A DNA stretch of 5,694 bases from Treponema sp. (GTDB lineage Bacteria; Spirochaetota; Spirochaetia; Treponematales; Breznakiellaceae): positions 1-5,694 of the forward strand of contig JAISTO010000167.1 of the NCBI GenBank assembly GCA_031272575.1, read 5' to 3'. A program made the translations under genes and the position numbers. This document shows positions 1 through 5,677 of the stretch, piece after piece. Positions within the stretch are counted from its first letter, which is position 1. Every line of letters starts with the position of its first letter. The notes beneath the pieces were generated by a model. It was not told the origin of the DNA and did no database searches. It was given only the letters and a program-made list of their open reading frames with translations.

Positions 1-65
1 TCGATCTAAATTTGACCGATACTTTTTTCTTAAATCTGATGCGTAAATGTAAAATTGCTGAGAGA

Positions 66-198
66 GTGGGGAGTAGGGAGTGGGGAGTAGGGGGCGCGGC
101 GTTTGCAGGATGCGCGGACTACCGGACAGTTTCACGGTAGTCCGCGCAACTTACGAGCCAAGCGCAAGCCACTCCCTACTAGCCACTCCCTACTCCCC
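66..198. repeat. Nested inverted repeat just 3' of purL: inverted minisatellites around a 14-bp hairpin
   Basis: The outer arms are tandem 14-base repeats: two copies of GTGGGGAGTAGGGA-type at 66-94, and two copies of GCCACTCCCTACTA-type at 168-195 in opposite orientation. Positions 68-92 and 174-198 are inverted repeats of each other at 23 of 25 positions. The inner arms TGCGCGGACTACCG (111-124) and its exact complement (135-148) give a perfect 14-bp stem with a 10-base loop. The two palindromes are nearly concentric. The element begins about 20 bases after the purL stop. No U-tract follows the stem in either direction, so it is not a standard intrinsic terminator, though it may still mark or protect the 3' end of the transcript. 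The remaining bases 1-65 hold nothing I recognise. Confidence 0.8.
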
Positions 199-218
199 AC
201 CTACCCCACCTCCCTACT

Positions 219-3200
219 TCACCTGAAATACCCCACCCCGCCCTCGAAGATGCGCTGCTCCTTCGGGCCGGGGATGTTGATGTGCGTCCAGGGGCCGCAG
301 CGTTCGGAGTGGGCCATCTTGCCGAGCACGCGGCCGTCCGGGCTGCAGAGGCCCTCTATCGCGCAGCAGGAGCCGTTGGGGTTGTCCGGCTCCCCCTGCG
401 CGATGCCGCCGTCCGCGGCCGCGTAGCAGAACGCCACCTGCCCCGCCGCGAAGAGCCGCGCGGCCTCCGCCTCGCTTGCCGCGAGACGGCCCTCGCCGTG
501 ACTCACCGGCAGCACGTGGAGCGCCCCCTCGGTCTCGGCCGCGAGCCAGGGGGACGCGCAGCGCATGACCCGCGTCCGCACCATCCGCGAGACGTGGCGC
601 CCCACGCGGTTGCAGGTGAGCGTGGGCGCGTCCGGCCCCGTGCGCAGGGTCCCGTACGGCACAAGCCCCACCTTGATCAGGGCCTGGAACCCGTTGCAGA
701 TCCCCAGCACGAGCCCGTCCCGCGTCTCGAGCAAGCCCCCCAGCGCGTCCGCGACGCGGGGGGAGCGCAGCACATTCACGATAAACTTCCCCGACCCGTC
801 CGGCTCGTCCCCGGCGCTGAACCCGCCCGAAAGCGCCAGAATCTGCGCCTCCCCCATCGCGCCCGCAAGCGCCGCAATCGACTCGCTAATGTCATCCTGC
901 GTCCGGTTACGGAACACGAGCACCCGCGTCCGCGCCCCGGCCCGCCTGAACGCCCGCTCCATATCCCACTCGCAGTTCGTCCCCGGAAACACGGGTATCA
1001 GTACCAGGGGGGGGGTATGTGATTTAAAACGTCCGTCATTCCCCGACTTGATCGGGGAATCTTTTTTTGAGGGGGGGCGATTACCATGCCGTTGTTCCGC
1101 AGCGGGCGTTGCGCTGATGCAATGACGGTTTGGAGTTTTTTCTGACCTTAAACGGACAGAAAAAACTCCAAAATCAAAAAATGCGCCAGCATTTTTTGAT
1201 TCCGCGCCCCCTACGCCCGGACCGGCGGGTACGCCGTTCCGGTCTACCCCCCTGATGCCGCCTGGCGGTGCGGCCTTCCCGGTCTGCGGATATACCTCTT
1301 CCAGCACGGACTCCCAGGCCGCGCGCAGCGTTGCGAGCGGCGCTTCCGCCTGTTCGTCTTCACCCCGCCTAAGGCCGAGCATGGCCCCTCCGGTGACCGC
1401 GGCGACGACCCGCCAGGACCCGCCGCCGGCCTCCGCCTTCGCGAGTATGCCCTTGCAGGCGCCGGTGAAGGCCGGGCCGTCCAGTTCCAGGAGCACCGAC
1501 CCCTGGCAGCGCTCCCCCGCCCGGAGGAGCGCGGCATCGCTGTCCGCCTGTACCCCCATCATGCTGCCGAAGGCCATGATGCAGAGCGAGGCAAGCGGCC
1601 CCCCGGCCCCCACCGGATACGCGGCGCGGAGTACCCCGGCGCGGCGGAGTTCGGCGAGCGCCCCCATATTCGCGCGGAAGCAGGCCCACTCGGCCTCCGT
1701 CCGCTGCGCCAGCATGACGATGACGCTGCCTATCGCGCCGCTCAGCGCGCCTGAGCGCACGTCCTGCACCGGGCAGACCCCCGCGGCAAAGGCGGCAAGT
1801 ACCGGCGGCACTTTCAGGTCGAGGCCCTGCGCCGGGTCGCGGAAGTTCCCGGACATCGAGTCCTTGCCCCCTATGGCGGGCACCCCCGTCTCTATCTGCG
1901 CCTCCAGCGCCCCCAGCAGCGCCTCGGCCGGCAGGCCCCAGCCCGCCGCATCCTCTGGATGGGGGAAGTACTCCTGCAGGGAGAGCCGCGCGGCAAAGGG
2001 GTCGCCCCCCACGCAGGCGAACTTCGCAAGCGCCTCCCGCACACTCCCCTTGGCCCCCTCGTAGGGGTTCCGCTCCATGGCCTCGGGGTCGTATCCGAAG
2101 GTCATGAGGGAGGCGGTAAGGGCTTGGGAGGGGAGTGGGGAGTGGGGAGTAGGGAGTAGGGGGGGGGGACTAGTGCCTGGCACCTCGTCATCCTGGGGGA
2201 ACAGGGAATGGGGCAGATCGGGGAGGAGGGAGGCGAGGCCGCATTCGGGGGTGCCCTGGGTGTCGCCGCCGAAGGGGAAGAGGACCGAGCCCGCGCCGAT
2301 GGAGCCGTCAAAGCGCTCCTGCAGGCCCCGCCGGCTGCCGGAGCGCAGGCTCGCAAGTTCCGCCTCGAGCGCGGCAAGGGTCTCCTGACACGAAAGGCGT
2401 TCCGGCAGGGCATCCTCGTCGGGCGCGGCCCCTGCCGGGCGCGATGCGAGTATCGCCCTGGCCGAGCGGGGGGCGCCGTTGCTGTCCAGGAAGGAGCGGT
2501 CGAGCGCGGCGATTGTCTTGCCGCGCCAGCGCATGACCATGCGGCCAGAGTCGGTTACCTTCGCGATCACCGTGGCTTCGAGGTTCTCGGCCGCGGCCGC
2601 GGCGATAAAGGCCTCCGCGTCAGCGGCCGCGGTGAGAGCGGCCATGCGCTCCTGCGACTCGGAGATGGCCAACTCGGTCCCGTCCAGGCCCGCGTACTTT
2701 CGGGGCACTGCGTCCAGCGTGATCTCGAGACCCGCGGCCAGTTCCCCCACGGCCACGGCCACGCCCCCGGCCCCGAAGTCGTTGCAGCGCTTGATCAGGC
2801 GGGTGACGGACGGGTCGCGGAAGAGGCGCTGCAGTTTGCGCTCCTCGACCGGGTTCCCCTTCTGCACCTCCGGGCCCGCGTTCCCCACCGAGTCCCCGGT
2901 GTGGCCTTTGGACGAGCCGGTGGCCCCGCCTATGCCGTCGCGGCCCGTGCGCCCCCCCACGAGGATCACCACATCGCCCGGGGCCGGCTCCTCGCGGCGC
3001 ACCGCGGCTTCCGGCGCCGCCCCGATGACCGCGCCCAGTTCGAGGCGCTTCGCCCGGAAGCCCTCGTGGTAGCACTCCGCGACCTGCCCCGTCGCAAGCC
3101 CGATCTGGTTCCCATAAGACGAGTACCCGGCCGCGGCCTCCCGCGCTATCTTCACCTGCGGCAGTTTCCCCCGCAGCGGCCGCTCCGCCCGCGGGCGCGG

Positions 3201-4331
3201 GTCGGCCCCGCCGCTCAGCCGCAGCGCCTGGTGCACATAGGCCCGCCCGGAAAGCGGGTCCCGTATCGCGCCCCCCAGACAGGTCGCGGCCCCGCCGAAG
3301 GGTTCGATCTCGGTAGGATGATTGTGCGTTTCATTCTTGAATAAAAGTAACCAGGGCGCGGTTTTGACCGTCCCATCATCCTGTTGAAAACACGCCTGCA
3401 CCCGAATCGTGCACGCGTTGATTTCCGCGGATTCGTCCACATCGGAGGCCAGCCCCCGACGCTTCAGCGCCTTTGCCCCAATTACCGCCATGTCCATAAG
3501 GGTGATTTTTTTGGACGCGGCCGCCGGGCCGTATACTTCATCCCGCAGCGCATAGTAGCGCTCTAACGCTGCTTTTACCCCTCCCCCCCCCGTACAGCAA
3601 ATTTCCAGGGCGGTGGTAAACGTGCTATGCCTGCAATGATCGCTCCAATAGGTGTCGAGCACCCGCAACTCTGTGAGGGTCGGGTCACGCCCCTGCGCGG
3701 AAAAATACGCCCCGCAAAACGCGAGATCGTCGACCGACATGGCCAGACCCCAGCGCGCTCTCCATGCGGCGAGCGCGTTGGCCGCGGCCGCTTCGCGGAA
3801 GCCGGCGAGCACCGGCACCTCCGCCGGCGCGGGCGCCTGCTCGTCAAGGCCGGCAGGCAGCGCGAGATTTGCCTCGCGCGAGTCTACCGGATTGATAAGG
3901 TGCTTTTTGATTGCCGCGAGGCAGGGGGGGGGGAGGGGGCTCCCGTCCGCGGCGGCAAAGCGGTACACGTCCGCGCAGCGCACCACAGGCCGCGCGCCGC
4001 ATATAAGCGCGATGCACTGCTCCGCGGAATCAGAGCGCTGGTCGTACTGCCCCGGGCAGTACTCCACCCCGAAGACGCTCCCTTCCCCCGGCGCCTCCTC
4101 CTGACAAAACACCGCGTCGCACTGCGGCTCGGAAAACACCTCCCGCACCGCGCGCGCAAACTGCTCCTCGTCCAGGGCCTCCGCGTCGTAGCGGTGAAAC
4201 ACCCGCGGACGGCGCATGGTCCGCAGCACGGGAAAATCCCGCCCCAGAAAGCCCGCAAGTTCCTCCCCCAACTGCCCCGCCTCACTATCGAAGCCCGGCA
4301 ATTTTTCAATATACACCCGTCGTACCGGCAT
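219..4331 (-). CDS. purL: Phosphoribosylformylglycinamidine synthase, single-chain clade II type (FGAR amidotransferase)
   Basis: Catalyses the fourth step of cytoplasmic de novo purine synthesis: FGAR + ATP + glutamine to FGAM. 1370 residues from the chosen ATG. Visible in order: N-terminal PurS-like domain (EYCPGQYDQR near 90); linker domain (WSDHCRHSTF 229-238); first synthetase half with THNHPTEIEPFGG (335-347), GGAIRDPLSGR (353-363), GGRTGRDGIGGATGSS (459-474), CNDFGAGG and ELAISESQERM (554-563); second half with IGGKDSMSG (820-828); C-terminal glutaminase with FPGTNCEWD (1115-1123), nucleophile Cys1212 in GICNGFQ, and His1341/Glu1343 in MAHSER. Upstream in-frame ATGs exist (4394, 4352), but only the ATG at 4331 has an AAGGAG ribosome site 5 bases away and begins with the family's typical MPVRRVYIEKLPGFD. 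Odd: two in-frame repeat-derived inserts (about 712-736 and 1028-1107) and four mononucleotide runs of 9-10. Without the inserts the length is near 1270, normal for the family. No other pur gene adjoins. Confidence 0.96.
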   Translation of the reverse strand: MPVRRVYIEKLPGFDSEAGQLGEELAGFLGRDFPVLRTMRRPRVFHRYDAEALDEEQFARAVREVFSEPQCDAVFCQEEAPGEGSVFGVEYCPGQYDQRSDSAEQCIALICGARPVVRCADVYRFAAADGSPLPPPCLAAIKKHLINPVDSREANLALPAGLDEQAPAPAEVPVLAGFREAAAANALAAWRARWGLAMSVDDLAFCGAYFSAQGRDPTLTELRVLDTYWSDHCRHSTFTTALEICCTGGGGVKAALERYYALRDEVYGPAAASKKITLMDMAVIGAKALKRRGLASDVDESAEINACTIRVQACFQQDDGTVKTAPWLLLFKNETHNHPTEIEPFGGAATCLGGAIRDPLSGRAYVHQALRLSGGADPRPRAERPLRGKLPQVKIAREAAAGYSSYGNQIGLATGQVAECYHEGFRAKRLELGAVIGAAPEAAVRREEPAPGDVVILVGGRTGRDGIGGATGSSKGHTGDSVGNAGPEVQKGNPVEERKLQRLFRDPSVTRLIKRCNDFGAGGVAVAVGELAAGLEITLDAVPRKYAGLDGTELAISESQERMAALTAAADAEAFIAAAAAENLEATVIAKVTDSGRMVMRWRGKTIAALDRSFLDSNGAPRSARAILASRPAGAAPDEDALPERLSCQETLAALEAELASLRSGSRRGLQERFDGSIGAGSVLFPFGGDTQGTPECGLASLLPDLPHSLFPQDDEVPGTSPPPLLPTPHSPLPSQALTASLMTFGYDPEAMERNPYEGAKGSVREALAKFACVGGDPFAARLSLQEYFPHPEDAAGWGLPAEALLGALEAQIETGVPAIGGKDSMSGNFRDPAQGLDLKVPPVLAAFAAGVCPVQDVRSGALSGAIGSVIVMLAQRTEAEWACFRANMGALAELRRAGVLRAAYPVGAGGPLASLCIMAFGSMMGVQADSDAALLRAGERCQGSVLLELDGPAFTGACKGILAKAEAGGGSWRVVAAVTGGAMLGLRRGEDEQAEAPLATLRAAWESVLEEVYPQTGKAAPPGGIRGVDRNGVPAGPGVGGAESKNAGAFFDFGVFSVRLRSEKTPNRHCISATPAAEQRHGNRPPSKKDSPIKSGNDGRFKSHTPPLVLIPVFPGTNCEWDMERAFRRAGARTRVLVFRNRTQDDISESIAALAGAMGEAQILALSGGFSAGDEPDGSGKFIVNVLRSPRVADALGGLLETRDGLVLGICNGFQALIKVGLVPYGTLRTGPDAPTLTCNRVGRHVSRMVRTRVMRCASPWLAAETEGALHVLPVSHGEGRLAASEAEAARLFAAGQVAFCYAAADGGIAQGEPDNPNGSCCAIEGLCSPDGRVLGKMAHSERCGPWTHINIPGPKEQRIFEGGVGYFR
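1033..1128 (-). repeat. In-frame 96-bp palindromic element in purL (CCGTCATT/AATGACGG ends)
   Basis: Bounded by perfect 8-base inverted repeats, CCGTCATT (1033-1040) and AATGACGG (1121-1128). At its left end a perfect 9-bp hairpin, ATTCCCCGA / TCGGGGAAT with loop CTTGA (1038-1060), matches the general form of dispersed 'GTCATTCCC...GGGAAT' repeats known from many bacteria. It is read in frame in PurL, including the phrase DSPIKSGNDGRF, in the linker before the glutaminase domain. Its length of 96 is a multiple of three and contributes no stop in the purL frame. A divergent relative lies at 5481-5563. Confidence 0.75.
1129..1201 (-). repeat. Two adjacent perfect hairpins inside the purL linker insert
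   Basis: The first has arms 1129-1144 and 1157-1172 (TTTGGAGTTTTTTCTG and its exact complement): 16 bp with a 12-base loop. The second has arms 1172-1184 and 1189-1201 (AATCAAAAAATGC and its complement): 13 bp with a 4-base loop. They abut each other and the CCGTCATT element, so the insert is a composite. The purL frame reads through as roughly SKNAGAFFDFGVFSVRLR. The A- and T-runs in the arms are very unlike the G+C-rich gene around them. A third, G+C-rich hairpin (GACCGG 1220-1225 / CCGGTC 1239-1244) lies just beyond. Confidence 0.8.
2124..2198 (-). repeat. In-frame minisatellite plus palindrome inserted in purL linker
   Basis: On the plus strand, 2128-2168 is built from GGGGAGTGGGGAGT / GGGAGTAGGG units ending in a run of ten G (2159-2168). 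The small palindrome GTGCCTGGCAC (2173-2183) follows at once. In PurL this is read as the low-complexity VPGTSPPPLLPTPHSPLPSQ (about residues 717-736), between ECGLASLLPD and TASLMTFGYDPE, where relatives have a short linker. The same 14-base repeat family occurs outside the gene at 66-94 and 168-195, which marks this as inserted or expanded repeat DNA rather than ancestral coding sequence. Confidence 0.75.
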
Positions 4332-4443
4332 GATCGCTCCTTGCGCTATCATAGCATGGGAGGCGGGGTTGGGGGAAGGGGGCACGTGCAGCAATTCTCA
4401 GTTTACCTCTCACAAAGGCACAAAGAAGTGAAAAAAGTTGAGT
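4332..4443. other. purL upstream spacer with a relic of a short tandem repeat
   Basis: This 112-base stretch precedes purL. It contains two 8-base copies, CACAAAGG and CACAAAGA (4411-4426), in a context (CTCACAAAGGCACAAAGAAG) resembling a dispersed repeat seen in many bacterial genomes; that comparison is from memory. Nearer the gene is a pyrimidine-rich stretch on the minus strand. No consensus -35/-10 pair, purine riboswitch or terminator was recognised, so how purL is transcribed is unclear. Confidence 0.4.
4337..4342 (-). promoter_or_regulatory. Ribosome binding site deciding the purL start
   Basis: AAGGAG on the minus strand with a 5-base spacer to the ATG at 4331. The two upstream in-frame ATGs at 4352 and 4394 have no comparable site, so this sets the PurL N-terminus at MPVRRVYIE. 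Confidence 0.85.
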
Positions 4444-4637
4444 CTACTCCGAAAAGTCAAGAATTCAAGAATTTAACCGCGAATTACACGAATTAGTAGC
4501 AACTTCGTTGCTAACGAATGAACGCGAATTTTAAGAATTGTATGCGGTATTATTCGCGATAATTCGGCGGCAACGAAGTTGCCAATAATTCGCGTCCATT
4601 CGCGTTTACTTACTTAATTGCTGACTTTTCAGAGTAG
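4444..4637. repeat. 194-bp imperfectly palindromic element (MITE-like)
   Basis: The ends form terminal inverted repeats: 4444-4465 (CTACTCCGAAAAGTCAAGAA...) matches the reverse complement of 4616-4637 at 19 of 22 positions. By hand, the similarity between arms continues almost to the centre near 4540, at about three-quarters identity with two single-base gaps. Each arm carries its own small hairpin, GCAACTTCGTTGC (4499-4511) and GCAACGAAGTTGC (4570-4582), which are reverse complements of each other. A motif of the CGCGAATT type recurs through both arms. No long ORF lies inside, and I could not identify a target-site duplication. It lies between the astacin-like unit and purL and cuts the small lipoprotein-like ORF. 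It could be a non-autonomous transposon, a palindromic repeat, or a structured RNA. Confidence 0.75.
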
Positions 4638-4713
4638 CCGCAAGTGGGAAACACGAAACCGCAAGGAAGGCCAGCGCGGCGGCGCATAGCAGGAAATGGA
4701 TGCTACGTTTCAT
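4606..4713 (-). CDS. Short lipoprotein-like ORF, apparently truncated by the adjacent palindromic element
   Basis: 35 codons, starting 13 bases after the astacin-like stop, with AAGAGG (4721-4726) 7 bases before the ATG. The peptide begins MKRSIHFLLCAAALAF and continues with LAVSC, which fits a relaxed lipobox (Cys21), so residues 1-26 look like a lipoprotein or secretion signal. From about residue 27 the sequence lies inside the right arm of the palindromic element ending at 4637, and the stop codon is also supplied by that element. The likely reading is that the element cut a secreted-protein gene just after its signal peptide. No continuation of a mature protein is seen on the other side of the element. 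It could instead be a genuine tiny lipoprotein of entericidin-like size, but nothing in the tail supports that. Confidence 0.45.
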   Translation of the reverse strand: MKRSIHFLLCAAALAFLAVSCFPLAATLKSQQLSK

Positions 4714-4726
4714 AGCGATGCCTCTT

Positions 4727-5365
4727 TTATCGGTACATTCCTATCACCGTTGCGGCATCAAGTTCGGATATAGATGCATTATCGAAGGTCACAAATATTC
4801 CTGTATGCCCCACCTCGGTTCCATAATCACCATTGTTATAGGGCGGCTTAATTTCAAAGCCTGGGTACAGCATAACGGATTGAAAATCCATGGTGGGTCC
4901 AGTATGCACACCATACGGGAGTATCCTCATGAAAGGAATGTAAATGGTAATAAACCATATCCGTACCGGATAGAACCATGTAACATAAGTGAAATCAGGA
5001 ATAATTCCATAGTTAACTTTATCGGCTTTCACATCGGCGCTGGAAATTACCAGGAACTTGTCCCTTCCCGACCATTGGTGCTCATGCAGAAGGCCTATGG
5101 TGTGCCCCCGTTCCGTAGAGCCATTGGTATCTATCATCTTTTCGATGTCGGCCTGGATTTCGGCAACGACATCTTCCGCTTTCTCGCCTGCCGCGACGCG
5201 GTTCAGCACCTCTACCGTGGCTATACCGTCCAGCGAGTCGAGCGGCACCCGTTGATCGTCGCTAATGACGATGGCTCCATCGCGCACGAAAAGCAGTTCC
5301 GCGTTCACGGCGGCATCGGGCAAGAGAGCAAGAGCCGCCAATGCAATGACAAACCGATTTTTCAT
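4727..5365 (-). CDS. Secreted astacin-like (M12A) metallopeptidase relative, N-terminal lobe and one zinc ligand missing
   Basis: 212 residues. Residues 1-22 form a signal peptide (basic MKNR, an Ala/Leu core, likely cleavage after VNA), so the product is exported. Residues 23-82 resemble no part of astacin that I recognise. From residue 84 the C-terminal half of an astacin domain is clear: TERGHTIGLLHEHQ aligns with the zinc helix HExxHxxGxxHExx, FQSVMLY (161-167) with the Met-turn SxMHY, and ISELDAATVIGMY with the usual C-terminal end. Present: catalytic Glu85, zinc ligands His88 and His94, Met165 and Tyr167. The first zinc His is Thr84, and the roughly 80-90 residues that should precede the helix are absent. 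An aromatic stretch (126-150) is longer than usual. The product is probably inactive or a deletion derivative; the family call is firm, peptidase activity is doubtful. The start is well supported by GGAGG 7 bases upstream and a strong promoter. G+C is visibly lower than in purL, suggesting separate origin. Confidence 0.8.
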   Translation of the reverse strand: MKNRFVIALAALALLPDAAVNAELLFVRDGAIVISDDQRVPLDSLDGIATVEVLNRVAAGEKAEDVVAEIQADIEKMIDTNGSTERGHTIGLLHEHQWSGRDKFLVISSADVKADKVNYGIIPDFTYVTWFYPVRIWFITIYIPFMRILPYGVHTGPTMDFQSVMLYPGFEIKPPYNNGDYGTEVGHTGIFVTFDNASISELDAATVIGMYR

Positions 5366-5372
5366 ACTTTAA

Positions 5373-5377
5373 CCTCC
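5373..5377 (-). promoter_or_regulatory. Ribosome binding site of the astacin-like gene
   Basis: GGAGG on the minus strand with a 7-base spacer to the ATG at 5365. This near-ideal arrangement fixes the start of the gene. Confidence 0.85.
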
Positions 5378-5406
5378 AACAGAACGGGTATGGGTGTCTT
5401 ACTCTT

Positions 5407-5435
5407 AATATACCCTGTTTTCAGGCAATTGTCAA
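5407..5435 (-). promoter_or_regulatory. Sigma-70-type promoter for the astacin-like gene
   Basis: On the minus strand, a perfect -35 TTGACA (5435-5430) is separated by exactly 17 bases from TATATT (5412-5407), five of six bases of the -10 consensus. Transcription would begin near 5400, giving a leader of about 35 bases before the ATG at 5365. No obvious operator palindrome overlaps it. It probably also serves the small lipoprotein-like ORF. Confidence 0.8.
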
Positions 5436-5480
5436 GAAAAATCAGGGCAGCGTCAGGATAAACGCATAGACGGATTTTCC

Positions 5481-5563
5481 CCGTCATTCCGCGGTAAAAC
5501 CTGCGGCATCTACTCTCTGGGGGGCAGTGGACGGCGCACGTTCAAACGCGAGGAAAAATGACG
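5481..5563. repeat. Second, divergent CCGTCATT-type element
   Basis: CCGTCATTCC at 5481-5490 is identical to 1033-1042 inside purL. The element closes with AATGACG (5557-5563), the inverted copy of CGTCATT. Near the left end CCGCGG-TAAAA-CCTGCGG can fold as the counterpart of the ATTCCCCGA hairpin in purL. The interior is not alignable by eye with the purL copy. This extragenic relative supports the view that the purL sequence is a mobile or dispersed repeat. Confidence 0.5.
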
Positions 5564-5620
5564 CGGCCTAAAGCCGCCCCTTCCGGCAAAAAGAAGCCAA
5601 AACCTTGCGCTGCCGTCCCG

Positions 5621-5677
5621 GGTCACGTCACCTTCGCGATGCTGGGTGGTACTCTGTTCGGTACAGTGACCTTTTTT
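5621..5677 (+). terminator. Terminator-like branched hairpin followed by T6
   Basis: GGTCAC (5621-5626) pairs with GTGACC (5666-5671) and is followed at once by six T, with more T-rich sequence to the end of the window. Inside are two short helices, CACC/GGTG (5629-5632 with 5645-5648) and GTAC/GTAC (5649-5652 with 5661-5664), giving a possible three-way junction. The polarity is for plus-strand transcripts, yet no plus-strand gene is seen in the window. It may be the 3' end of an unrecognised small RNA, a leader attenuator for a gene to the right, or chance. Confidence 0.4.

Noticed and set aside
1..19. Imperfect palindrome TCGATCTAAATTTGACCGA as a possible operator.
   Set aside because: Fifteen of 19 symmetric positions in A/T-rich sequence at the window edge, with no promoter nearby, is not enough to call a site.
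66..195. Short tandem repeats considered as a CRISPR array.
   Set aside because: Units are 14 bases, directly adjacent with no unique spacers, and inverted between the two blocks.
219..1010. Possibility that the glutaminase part is a separate purQ gene.
   Set aside because: The frame is continuous with the synthetase part, no ATG, GTG or TTG with a ribosome site precedes LVLIPVFPGTNC, and clade II enzymes are single-chain.
282..1022. Long plus-strand open frames opposite purL (for example 282-1022, 1255-2064, 2208-3344, 3627-4496).
   Set aside because: They are antisense by-products of a high-G+C gene with strong codon bias; their translations are Arg/Pro/Ala-rich and match no family I recognise.
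4348..4356. Extended -10-like TGCTATGAT on the minus strand just before purL.
   Set aside because: No -35 at the right distance, and the predicted transcript would begin almost on the ribosome site.
4332..4394. Earlier in-frame ATGs for purL at 4394 and 4352.
   Set aside because: They lack ribosome sites and add non-homologous residues ahead of the conserved VRRVYIEKLPGF start; the AAGGAG site points to 4331.
4700..5461. Plus-strand open frame covering the astacin-like gene.
   Set aside because: It is antisense to a gene with signal peptide, astacin motifs, ribosome site and promoter, and its own translation shows no recognisable domain.
5640..5671. GGGTGGTAC resembles the start of the T-box motif AGGGTGGNACCGCG.
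   Set aside because: The following bases diverge, no complementary terminator arm is present and no specifier stem was seen upstream.
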